56,324 nt of DNA from Sphingomonas aurantiaca (GTDB lineage Bacteria > Pseudomonadota > Alphaproteobacteria > Sphingomonadales > Sphingomonadaceae), in NCBI RefSeq assembly GCF_003050705.1, contig NZ_QAOG01000010.1:1-56324 (forward strand), read 5' to 3'. Positions 42,258 to 49,641 of this stretch are shown here, piece after piece. Within the stretch, counting starts at the first letter, position 1. Every line of letters begins with the position of its first letter. The translations under genes were made by a program, and so were the position numbers. The notes beneath the pieces were generated by a model that had not been told where the DNA came from, did not search any database, and saw nothing but the letters and a program-made list of their open reading frames with translations.

Positions 42258-42328
42258 CTATTGGTTTGAGGGCAATCGAGCTTTGCGACGTAATTTAATT
42301 AGGTGCCGTGAGTCGTTGGAAGGGGGGC

Positions 42329-42359
42329 TTGACCCTGACACGGTGTCAGACCCTACATG
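42329..42359 (+). promoter_or_regulatory. CueR-type promoter of the copper ATPase gene
   Basis: A -35 TTGACC (42329-42334) and -10 TACATG (42354-42359) are separated by 19 nt. The spacer contains the perfect dyad CTGACACGGTGTCAG (42335-42349). The long spacer with a central dyad is the hallmark of MerR/CueR-controlled promoters. The regulator gene (44855) is the second gene of this operon. Confidence 0.85.
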
Positions 42360-42383
42360 CTCTCGGGTTGAAGGAGTTTTTCT

Positions 42384-44858
42384 ATGAACGACCCTGATTT
42401 CCACGCCCATTTGGCCGGGGGCTGCGGGTGCTCGAACAAGCAAGCTGATAAAGCTGCTGCGATCGAGCGCGAGGCGGGCGCGTCCTGCTGCTCGTCCTCC
42501 AAATCTCCGGCTGTTCCACAAGCTGCCAAGGAAGGATGCTGCTCAGGGAAAGCGGGCGGAGAACCTTCTGCCACAGTGACCGACCCGGTATGCGGCATGA
42601 CCGTTGATCTGGCAAAAACAGCGCACCATGCCGAGCATGCCGGGCACGAGTATCATTTCTGTAGTGCAGGGTGTCGAACCAAGTTCGTCGCTGACCCTGA
42701 TGCCTACCTTGGGGCCAAGCCAAAGCCCGAGCCGGTGGCAACCCCGGGAGCGATGTGGACGTGCCCCATGCACCCTGAGATTCGTCGGGAAGGGCCGGGA
42801 ACGTGCCCCATTTGCGGCATGGCCCTCGAACCGGAAGAGCCGTCGCTCGATGACGGTCCCAATCCAGAACTAGTCGATTTCACCCGGCGTTTGTGGGTAG
42901 CAGGAGCGCTCACCGTTCCGCTGCTCATTGTTTCGATGTTCGCCGAGATGTTTGGGCTCCATGTTGTTAGCCCTACCGCTTCGCCTTGGGTCCAACTCGC
43001 ACTCACTGCGCCAATTGTGCTGTGGGCGGGATGGCCGTTTTTCGAGCGGGGGTGGATGTCGCTTCGCACCCGCCATCTGAATATGTTCACGCTGATCGCG
43101 ATCGGCGTCGGTGCGGCATTCCTCTACAGCCTGGTCGCAACACTCGCGCCCAGCATCTTCCCTGCGACGTTCCGGATGCACGGGGGCATGGTCCCAGTCT
43201 ATTACGAAGCTGCCGGCGTCGTCGTGACACTGGTGTTGCTCGGACAGGTTCTCGAATTGCGCGCCAGAGCGGCGACTGGCCGCGCGATACGCGCCCTCAT
43301 GGACCTCGCTCCCAAGACAGCGCGACGGTTGCGGTCTGACGGGGCAGAGGAAGAAGTCAGCCTTGCCGACGTGGCAACCGGAGATCGGTTGCGGGTCCGC
43401 CCCGGCGATGCGATCCCGGTCGATGGCGTGGTGGTCGAGGGTCGCTCCTCGGTCGATGAATCCATGCTCACCGGCGAGCCGGCCCCCGTCCTCAAGGAAG
43501 TCGATGCCGCAGTCACGGGGGGGACGGTGAACGGCACGGGCAGCCTCGTTATGGAAGCCGGCGCGGTCGGTTCGGACACGATGCTGGCGCGCATCGTCCG
43601 CATGGTCGCGGAAGCGCAGCGCAGCCGTGCCCCGATCCAGGCGGTCGCCGACCGGGTATCGGGCTGGTTCGTACCTTTGGTCGTGCTGATCTCGGTCGCG
43701 ACCTTCGTGGTGTGGTCGCTGGTCGGTCCCGAGCCACGCATGGGTCACGCCCTTCTTAATGCGATCGCCGTGCTGGTGATCGCCTGCCCGTGCGCGCTCG
43801 GGCTCGCGACCCCTATGTCGATTATGGTTGGCACCGGCCGCGGCGCGCAGGCCGGCGTGCTCGTCAAGAATGCCGAAAGCCTACAGGCACTCGATAAGGT
43901 CGATACGCTGGTCATCGACAAGACGGGCACGCTAACGGAAGGCAAGCCGTCGCTGGTCGCGATCGAGGCAACCGGCACCTTTGGAGAGAACGACATGCTC
44001 GCGCTCGCTGCGGCTGTCGAAGGACAGTCCGAACACCCGCTAGCCCACGCGATCGTCGTCGCCGCCAAGGAACGCGGATTGCAACTCGCCACGGTCGCAG
44101 ACTTCGCTTCGCAGACCGGCATGGGTGTCAGTGCCACGGTTGGCGGCCGATCGGTGGTGATCGGCAATGCCGCACAAATGAGCCGGGTCGGTGCCGATCC
44201 CCAGTCACTCGACGCTTCGGCCGATCGCCATCGGAGCGAGGGAGCCGGCGTCATCCTGATCGCGATCGACGGCGCACTCGCGGGCTTGCTCGCGGTTGCT
44301 GACCCGGTGCGCCCTTCGGCGCGCGACGCCATCGCGGCTCTTCGCAAGGAAGGTCTGCGCGTTATCATGCTGACGGGCGACAATCGCGGGACGGCCGATG
44401 CGGTTGCGCGCGCCGTGGGCGGCCTGGACGATGTACGCGCCGATCTGCGACCGGAAGATAAGGCGCGGATCATCGGCGAATTGAAAGCTGATGGTGCCAA
44501 GGTTGCAATGGCCGGCGACGGTATCAACGACGCCCCGGCGCTGGCCGCTGCCGACGTTGGGCTCGCGATGGGGACGGGAACCGACGTAGCGATAGAAAGC
44601 GCGGGCATGACGCTCACACGCGGCGATCTTTCGGCGATCGTGCGCGCGCGCAAGCTCGCCCGTGCGACGATGCGGAACATTCGGCAGAACCTGTTCTTCT
44701 CATTCCTGTTCAACGGGGTCGGCGTGCCCGTCGCGGCCGGCGTGCTCTACCCCGTTGCCGGCATCCTTCTGTCACCAATGCTGGCTGGCGCTGCGATGGC
44801 CCTCTCTTCCTTCACCGTCGTGCTCAACGCGCTGCGTCTGAACACGGTGAAACTATGA
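42384..44858 (+). CDS. copP: Cu(I)-translocating P1B-type ATPase with Cys-rich N-terminus and YHS domain
   Basis: An 824-aa ATPase. The first 60 residues contain CGCS, SCCSSS and GCCSG clusters; a YHS-type domain (DPVCGMTVD, FCSAGCRTKF) and a CPMHPEI...CPICGM metal-binding domain follow. The catalytic part has the CPC motif (about 467-469), DKTGT (about 511), SEHPLAHA and GDGINDAPALA. It exports Cu(I) from the cytoplasm. It is longer at the N-terminus than E. coli CopA and lacks classical HMA domains. AAGGAG precedes the start. Confidence 0.93.
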   Translation: MNDPDFHAHLAGGCGCSNKQADKAAAIEREAGASCCSSSKSPAVPQAAKEGCCSGKAGGEPSATVTDPVCGMTVDLAKTAHHAEHAGHEYHFCSAGCRTKFVADPDAYLGAKPKPEPVATPGAMWTCPMHPEIRREGPGTCPICGMALEPEEPSLDDGPNPELVDFTRRLWVAGALTVPLLIVSMFAEMFGLHVVSPTASPWVQLALTAPIVLWAGWPFFERGWMSLRTRHLNMFTLIAIGVGAAFLYSLVATLAPSIFPATFRMHGGMVPVYYEAAGVVVTLVLLGQVLELRARAATGRAIRALMDLAPKTARRLRSDGAEEEVSLADVATGDRLRVRPGDAIPVDGVVVEGRSSVDESMLTGEPAPVLKEVDAAVTGGTVNGTGSLVMEAGAVGSDTMLARIVRMVAEAQRSRAPIQAVADRVSGWFVPLVVLISVATFVVWSLVGPEPRMGHALLNAIAVLVIACPCALGLATPMSIMVGTGRGAQAGVLVKNAESLQALDKVDTLVIDKTGTLTEGKPSLVAIEATGTFGENDMLALAAAVEGQSEHPLAHAIVVAAKERGLQLATVADFASQTGMGVSATVGGRSVVIGNAAQMSRVGADPQSLDASADRHRSEGAGVILIAIDGALAGLLAVADPVRPSARDAIAALRKEGLRVIMLTGDNRGTADAVARAVGGLDDVRADLRPEDKARIIGELKADGAKVAMAGDGINDAPALAAADVGLAMGTGTDVAIESAGMTLTRGDLSAIVRARKLARATMRNIRQNLFFSFLFNGVGVPVAAGVLYPVAGILLSPMLAGAAMALSSFTVVLNALRLNTVKL

Positions 44859-45238
44859 ACATCGGGGCGGCGTCGGAGGCCAGCGGCGTCTCGCAACGCA
44901 TGATCCGCCACTACGAGAAGATCGACCTTGTGCCCGCACCGCTCCGGCGCGGGAGCTACCGGGATTATTCGGAAGTGGACATTCATCGGCTGCGGTTCAT
45001 CGCCAACGCGCGAGACCTTGGGTTTCCAATCGAGGAGATCCGCACGCTACTCGGCTTGTGGTCGGATCGGGATCGGTCGAGCGCCGAAGTTAAGGCGCTG
45101 GCGAAAGCGCGCGCTGCCGAGCTGGGCCGCAAGGCGCGCGCGTTGAAAGCTATGCAATTGGCGCTGATCGACTTGGTTGAGCGCTGTCACGGCGATGATC
45201 GCCCGGAGTGCCCAATTATCGAAAGCCTCGCTGAATAA
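44855..45238 (+). CDS. cueR: CueR, copper-responsive MerR activator
   Basis: A 127-aa MerR protein. HTH MNIGAASEASGVSQRMIRHYEK; metal loop C-HGDDRPE-C; and Ser (RSSAEVK) at the position that is Cys in Zn sensors, which marks a monovalent Cu/Ag sensor. ATG 44855 overlaps the ATPase stop (ATGA). It should activate the CueR-type promoter at 42329-42359. Confidence 0.93.
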   Translation: MNIGAASEASGVSQRMIRHYEKIDLVPAPLRRGSYRDYSEVDIHRLRFIANARDLGFPIEEIRTLLGLWSDRDRSSAEVKALAKARAAELGRKARALKAMQLALIDLVERCHGDDRPECPIIESLAE

Positions 45239-45245
45239 TCCGATC

Positions 45246-45272
45246 GAGCGCGGCGCTTAGCGTGCCGCGCTC
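45246..45272 (+). terminator. hairpin after cueR
   Basis: Perfect 9-bp stem GAGCGCGGC (45246-45254) and GCCGCGCTC (45264-45272), 8 nt after the cueR stop. There is no T-run, so termination may be partial or Rho-assisted. Confidence 0.5.
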
Positions 45273-45321
45273 TACCGCCTGTGGGCGTTCGCAAGCGGTT
45301 CTAGTGTTCTCCCTTCTCGTG

Positions 45322-45459
45322 TGAAAACGGCTTTTGGGAAAGATCTATCGTTCCCAAAAGACCATCGTTTTCGAGGAAGCTTTGTGTCAAAACCGAACGG
45401 TTCTGACGCTTGAGATAGGTCAGCGCCTTTCAAGCGCTTGCTGGTGTCAGAACCCTCAT
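45322..45459. repeat. cluster of nested inverted repeats, no gene
   Basis: Arms CTTTTGGGAA (45331-45340) and TTCCCAAAAG (45351-45360) are perfect around a 10-nt spacer, with outer GAAAACG and CGTTTTC arms. They are followed by GTCAAAACC/GGTTCTGAC arms (one mismatch), a CAAGCGCTTG palindrome and a second GTGTCAGAACC. This lies at the convergent end of cueR and the PIN gene. It could be a recombination or resolution site, an old element end, or a set of terminators. Confidence 0.5.
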
Positions 45460-46032
45460 TTAAAATAGCTCGGCGAGGGGTTGCAGTCGGTGGCTCGCTT
45501 GGACCAAGCCGCTTTTCCGAAAGCGGTCGAGGTAATCTTCGGCGGTTACAGCGGGATTGCGAAACTGACGGCGCTGGCTACCGATCGCGGTCAGAGCCTT
45601 GGCCGTATCAAGATCGATGACATTGACGATGAAGTCGTCGGGATGCTTCACCTCGATACCGTGGCGGGCGGCCACTTCGACCGGAAAATCCTTGAGGTTG
45701 TAAGTGACGATCGCATCGGCTCTGCCGTGAATCGCTGCTGCAAGAACATGGACGTCCTTGGGATCAGGCAGCGTCAGGGCAGGCATCAGCGATTCATAGC
45801 TTTCCACCAGCGCCTCCCCGAAGCTGTCCATGTAGGCCCGCTGGCGTTGGAAATGGTCAGTTGGCAAATCAGGAAACCGCCGCCTCAGGCTTTCCTCCCA
45901 CTCGGCCAGGATCGCCTCGCTCCAGAGCGGCCGGAACAGCCGGTTGGCGGCGAACCACAAAAGCGCACCCCGCACGATGGAGGGGTGCATGACGTTGGCA
46001 TCAAGCAGGACGGTGTAGCGGCCGACCAGCAT
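45460..46032 (-). CDS. PIN-domain toxin (VapC-like)
   Basis: A 190-aa PIN-domain ribonuclease. Acidic residues are at the expected places: LLDANVMHP (Asp about 11), a central Glu in WSEAILAEWEESL and LPDPKDVHVLAAAI (Asp), with TYNLKDFP before the C-terminal helix. It belongs to the longer PIN type paired with excisionase-like antitoxins. Start ATG shares a base with the antitoxin stop (TGATG). Confidence 0.85.
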   Translation of the reverse strand: MLVGRYTVLLDANVMHPSIVRGALLWFAANRLFRPLWSEAILAEWEESLRRRFPDLPTDHFQRQRAYMDSFGEALVESYESLMPALTLPDPKDVHVLAAAIHGRADAIVTYNLKDFPVEVAARHGIEVKHPDDFIVNVIDLDTAKALTAIGSQRRQFRNPAVTAEDYLDRFRKSGLVQASHRLQPLAELF

Positions 46033-46514
46033 CAGGGACGATCGAGGGGTGCGTGATCATCGAAGAGGCCAGCTTCCTGATCCAGGTCCGCCATCCCCTG
46101 CAAGGCCTCATGCCGGGCCGCATCCATGCGGCTGCGGTAGGTCAGCACGTCGCGCCCGAGCAGCTTACGATGCGTGCCGACCATCCGGAACGGCAGGTCA
46201 CCGCGTTCTAAGAGCTTGATGAGGTGTGGACGCGACATGTTGAGCAGATCGGCCGCCTGGCTGGTTGTAAGTTCTGCCTGTACTGGCACAACAGTGACGG
46301 CATGACCGTTGCCGATCTCAACCAGCATCTTGACGATACTGTTGAACACACCAGAAGGCAGGCTGATAACGTCCTCGCCTGCCCCTTCTACAGTCAGGTG
46401 AATAGGGCGGCTGGAATCTACCCTCGACAGTGCACGCGCGGCGTTACCGGCCGCCTCGATCTCGTGTGCAGTAGGCTCGTAGGCCTCGTCGATATTGAAG
46501 GCCACGGCGGCCAT
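46032..46514 (-). CDS. excisionase-type HTH antitoxin
   Basis: A 160-aa protein. The central helix-turn-helix ELTTSQAADLLNMSRPHLIKL and the wing LPFRMVGTHRKLLGRDVLTY match MerR/excisionase-like HTH_17 proteins. The N-terminal half is Ala/Glu-rich. ATG 46514 is chosen since it begins the conserved MAAVAFN; the frame extends to 46694 without a better start. It should neutralise the PIN toxin and repress the pair. Confidence 0.8.
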   Translation of the reverse strand: MAAVAFNIDEAYEPTAHEIEAAGNAARALSRVDSSRPIHLTVEGAGEDVISLPSGVFNSIVKMLVEIGNGHAVTVVPVQAELTTSQAADLLNMSRPHLIKLLERGDLPFRMVGTHRKLLGRDVLTYRSRMDAARHEALQGMADLDQEAGLFDDHAPLDRP

Positions 46515-46581
46515 GTTTCGTCTCCCAGAGCGGAAGCCATCTAGTGATTGCGACTTGTAAACGCAATAAGTGAAACGAGTG

Positions 46582-47079
46582 TCAACGGGAGGACGTTCCA
46601 CTGCGGTGATCGTCGAGCATGCTGAGGGGGGTTGGTGTGATCCAGTCGCCTCCCAGCTTGGGGTATGGGCCGTAGAACAGATCACCCAACGCACGCCGAT
46701 AGTGCGCGTTCATCCAGCGACGGCGTCGATGCTCCGGTCCATCGTGGAGCATGTGGCAGCGCTGGCAGAGCGCTGCGAGCTGGTGAAGCGCACTGTCGCT
46801 CGGATCATGATTGAGGTGCGCACAGGCCAGGACCACCGGTGTCCACCGGCCTTGTAGCAGAATGTTCTCCGTAGGCCGTTGCACACGCCGGCCCCGGCCA
46901 TTGCGCCAGCATTGCCGGTTCCGATCCCACCACCGTCCGTCGCCCAGGTGGAAGACCTTCTGCCTGTGGGGGCGTCCACAATGCTCGCAGTGTCCCCCCG
47001 CCCGCACGAAGCGTATCTGGTGCGAGAGCTGCGCCCAGTCGATCGGATACAGGAACACGTGCTCGGGGCGGATAGGCAT
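46582..47079 (-). CDS. HNH endonuclease
   Basis: A 165-aa protein with a zinc-finger HNH fold: CEHCGRPH early, LACAHLNHDPSD in the middle and LCQRCHMLHDGPEHRRRR late. The two CxxC pairs hold zinc and the His-Asn-His residues form the active site. It is located between the antitoxin and the resolvase genes, all on the minus strand. Role in mobility, restriction or homing cannot be decided. Confidence 0.85.
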   Translation of the reverse strand: MPIRPEHVFLYPIDWAQLSHQIRFVRAGGHCEHCGRPHRQKVFHLGDGRWWDRNRQCWRNGRGRRVQRPTENILLQGRWTPVVLACAHLNHDPSDSALHQLAALCQRCHMLHDGPEHRRRRWMNAHYRRALGDLFYGPYPKLGGDWITPTPLSMLDDHRSGTSSR

Positions 47080-47122
47080 CAGGCCCTCCCTGCCGAAACG
47101 TCAGGTTGCTCAGCCCACCGCA

Positions 47123-47686
47123 TCATGGAGCCACCGTCGCTGCGGTCAGCGCCCGGTAGAGTGTGGCATGATGGCATTTGAGCAGCTTGGCGGCTTCGCG
47201 CACCGATGTGCCTTCGCCTATCAATCGTTCGCCGAGCGCGACCTGATCGGGGGTGAGCTTGGGCGGACGGCCGAAGCGCACCCCTCTTGCCTTGGCTGCT
47301 ACCCGTCCGCTGCCGGTGCGCTGGTGGATCAGCTCGCGCTCGAACTCGGCGATGCCGGCGAACACGGTCAGCACCATGCGGCCCGCAGGCGAGGTCGTAT
47401 CCGCCCAGGGCTCGGCCAGCGAACGCAGACCGGCGCCGACCTCCTTCAGTCTCTCGGCAATATCGAGCAGGTCGCGGGTCGAGCGTGCCAACCGATCAAG
47501 CCGCGTCACCACCACCGTGTCTTCGTCACGCAGTTGCTCGATCATCTTGGCAAGCTGAGGCCGGTCACGCTTTGCGCCAGAGATTTTTTCTTCGAACGTC
47601 CGCTTGCATCCGGCCTCTTTCAACGCGGCGCGTTGCAGCCGGAGATCCTGGTCATCGGTGGACACACGGGCGTAGCCAATCAACAT
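47123..47686 (-). CDS. serine resolvase/invertase (Tn3-resolvase family)
   Basis: A 187-aa serine recombinase. MLIGYARVSTDDQ carries the catalytic Ser; VTRLDRLARSTRDLL and AEFERELIHQRT are conserved; the C-terminal HTH is SVREAAKLLKCHHATLYRAL. ATG 47686 is preferred because it opens the catalytic domain; the frame extends to 47722. The candidate res site lies immediately upstream. It may resolve plasmid multimers or transposon cointegrates. Confidence 0.88.
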   Translation of the reverse strand: MLIGYARVSTDDQDLRLQRAALKEAGCKRTFEEKISGAKRDRPQLAKMIEQLRDEDTVVVTRLDRLARSTRDLLDIAERLKEVGAGLRSLAEPWADTTSPAGRMVLTVFAGIAEFERELIHQRTGSGRVAAKARGVRFGRPPKLTPDQVALGERLIGEGTSVREAAKLLKCHHATLYRALTAATVAP

Positions 47687-47724
47687 GTCGCATAACTGTA
47701 TCGAAATGTGAGTATTATGCAACA

Positions 47725-47800
47725 GACTTTTGCGACAACGCTAAATGAGACAAAACAGTTTTCAGGAACGCTGTCGCAAAACTTAGAACATTTGCGACAG
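47725..47800. promoter_or_regulatory. candidate res site of the serine resolvase
   Basis: Perfect arms CTGTCGCAAA (47771-47780) and TTTGCGACAG (47791-47800) flank a 10-nt spacer. A second, imperfect pair TTTTGCGACA and TGAGACAAAA lies at about 47729-47755. Two or more dyads just upstream of the resolvase gene are the normal arrangement of a res site. Confidence 0.65.
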
Positions 47801-47832
47801 TCGACAGTTGCTATCCTGCGGCCCTCACAGCC

Positions 47833-48348
47833 TCATTCTTCAAGCCTGCCTGTGCGAGCCTCCTTCTTCGACTTGTCCCATTCCTTCTTGATGAGCCGTT
47901 GGGCTGCTTTCTCGACCGTATCCGCCTTTTTGAGCCAATCGGGCTTTGGAGTATGCCGCGCACTCACTAGCTCCTCGACTGCGCGGAAGAGCGCGCGATC
48001 CAGGGCATGTTTGTCCTCAGTCCCTACGTCGCGGCAGGCCGGGTTTAGGCGGAGTACGATACCAGCGCGCGCGGCATGTACCTTTCGCCAATTCACCGGC
48101 TTGGCAGGGCTAACTGCACCACGCCGCACCTCGGCCGTTAACTCTACAACCAGCCCTCGCATTGCTTCTCGCCATACCGCGCGCTCGCTGGTGACGATCT
48201 GGACGAAGATGGCCTTGTCTGCGTTCTCCTTCCCGGCCTGCGCGCCAAAACGCGCGCCAAGGTAGGCAAGCACGCCCGCAAAGGCCGTTCCGAAGCCTTG
48301 CACCCACGTCCAGCCGCCTGATCCTGACCCCCCTGATATTCCTGTCAC
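47833..48348 (-). CDS. membrane-anchored hypothetical protein
   Basis: A 171-aa protein: a Gly-rich N-terminus, one transmembrane helix (about 13-30, VQGFGTAFAGVLAYLGARFG), then a basic, largely helical domain with WRKVHAARAGIVLRLNPACRD and a Lys-rich end. GTG 48348 has GGGAG 6 nt upstream. It is divergent from the second parA. No family recognised. Confidence 0.6.
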   Translation of the reverse strand: MTGISGGSGSGGWTWVQGFGTAFAGVLAYLGARFGAQAGKENADKAIFVQIVTSERAVWREAMRGLVVELTAEVRRGAVSPAKPVNWRKVHAARAGIVLRLNPACRDVGTEDKHALDRALFRAVEELVSARHTPKPDWLKKADTVEKAAQRLIKKEWDKSKKEARTGRLEE

Positions 48349-48430
48349 GTATGCTCCCTTATGCCGCGAACCTCGGGTGCAGCTTACGACCACCCAACCA
48401 CGCTGCTACAGGCCACGAAGGCTATCAGTT

Positions 48431-48462
48431 CACAAGTGAGATTGTTATCTTGCTCACTTGTG
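48431..48462 (+). promoter_or_regulatory. perfect palindromic operator upstream of second parA
   Basis: Arms CACAAGTGAG (48431-48440) and CTCACTTGTG (48453-48462) with a 12-nt spacer, 42 nt before parA. A related CACAAGTAAG occurs in the 3' end of the parA gene (about 49149). The site is probably bound by the RHH protein at 49184 for repression and/or partition. Confidence 0.65.
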
Positions 48463-48504
48463 TGCTATCCATCATGTTCACACGCGAACACGTGCAGGGG
48501 CTAC

Positions 48505-49182
48505 ATGAAGACCATATCTATCATCAGCCAGAAGGGCGGAGCGGGTAAGACCACGCTTGCCATCCACCTTGCCGGTGCCGCCACCAGTGCGGGCCTCTCC
48601 GCGCTGATCCTCGACGCGGACCCGCAAGCGACCGCTAGCCAATGGAACCACTGGCGAGGCGGCGCGGACCCTGAGGTCGTAGATTGTGCCTCCCCCACCC
48701 TCCTTCCGCGCAAGGTGCAGCAAGCAGCCGATCTAGGCGCGGACCTAGTCATTATCGATACGCCCCCACACGCGGACATCATGGCGCGCGAGGCGTGCAA
48801 GGCTGCGGACCTGATCCTTATTCCTTGTCGTCCCCAAGCGTTCGACTTGTCAGCCGTTGAAACGACGGCCGAGCTGGTGAAGGCAGCAGGCAAGCCGGCC
48901 TTCGTGCTCTTCATGGGCGGTCCTCAGCGCGCGCCAACTACTTACAGAGACGCGCGGGAGCTGATTGAGGGCAGCGAAGGCGTTGAGGGTATGGGTGTGC
49001 CGGTCGCGCCCGTCATGCTCACGATGCGCGCGATCTATCACCACAGCACGGCGCAAGGGAAAACCGCGATAGAGGCGGAGCCTGACGGTAAGGCGGCGGA
49101 GGAGATCGCCGCGCTATGGACGTGGACAAGCGAACGTGTGAACTTGCCCACAAGTAAGCAGGGCAGAAAGAAGCGAGGCTGA
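48505..49182 (+). CDS. parA: ParA-family partition ATPase (second par module)
   Basis: A 225-aa short ParA. Walker A QKGGAGKTT near residue 9, Walker A' LDADPQATAS, Walker B VIIDTPPHAD. ATG 48505 has AGGGG at 5 nt and begins at the conserved MKTISIISQ; the longer frame from 48361 passes through the operator. It differs clearly from the ParA at 13669, so it is not a recent duplicate. The RHH partner follows after 1 nt. Confidence 0.9.
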   Translation: MKTISIISQKGGAGKTTLAIHLAGAATSAGLSALILDADPQATASQWNHWRGGADPEVVDCASPTLLPRKVQQAADLGADLVIIDTPPHADIMAREACKAADLILIPCRPQAFDLSAVETTAELVKAAGKPAFVLFMGGPQRAPTTYRDARELIEGSEGVEGMGVPVAPVMLTMRAIYHHSTAQGKTAIEAEPDGKAAEEIAALWTWTSERVNLPTSKQGRKKRG

Positions 49183-49183
49183 C

Positions 49184-49453
49184 ATGAGCAAATTTGGCGC
49201 CATGAGGCAGCAGCGTGCAGAACGCGCGAAGGTGGAGCCGAGCGTCTCGACCCCAGCCATTGAGGGCTCGGCGTCGGTGCGATCGGCGGCGCGGCAGGGC
49301 AAGAAGGCTGTCAGCGCATACTTTAGTCCGGAAGTTAGCCGAGGCTTAAATGTGCTGGCGGCCGAGAACGGAACTACCCTTCAGGCCTTGATGGGCGAGG
49401 CAATCGACCTTCTCATGCGCCAGTACGGCAAGCACCCGTTCGGGGAGCGGTGA
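49184..49453 (+). CDS. ribbon-helix-helix partner of second ParA
   Basis: An 89-aa basic protein with an Arg/Ala-rich N-terminus and a C-terminal ribbon-helix-helix: KKAVSAYFSPEVSRGLNVLA then TTLQALMGEAIDLLMRQYG. It is the expected centromere-binding partner of ParA. The gene ends 16 nt before the Tn3-type inverted repeat, so anything that followed it, such as a repA, is now separated. Confidence 0.78.
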   Translation: MSKFGAMRQQRAERAKVEPSVSTPAIEGSASVRSAARQGKKAVSAYFSPEVSRGLNVLAAENGTTLQALMGEAIDLLMRQYGKHPFGER

Positions 49454-49469
49454 CGCGCAGCTTTGAAGA

Positions 49470-49507
49470 GGGGGCTGCACATAGAACGGACCCAGATGTA
49501 CGCTAAC
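49470..49507 (+). mobile_element. 38-bp Tn3-family terminal inverted repeat, element body to the right
   Basis: Begins GGGGGCTGCACATAG and ends ACGCTAAC. It matches the repeat at 8107-8144 at about 32 of 38 positions but in opposite orientation. Flanking 5-mers (GAAGA left of this repeat, TATTA right of 8144) do not match, so the two ends do not show a simple target duplication. Confidence 0.68.
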
Positions 49508-49641
49508 GCGATCGGGTGTCAGCAAACCCCCAGATTCGGGTTTCCGTACAGCTGACCAAAGCGACAGGGTTTGTCGCACACTCTGCCATCCTGTTGGCAC
49601 CACGACCCAAGGCCGGAGCGCACCCTGTCCGAAAGCATGTC

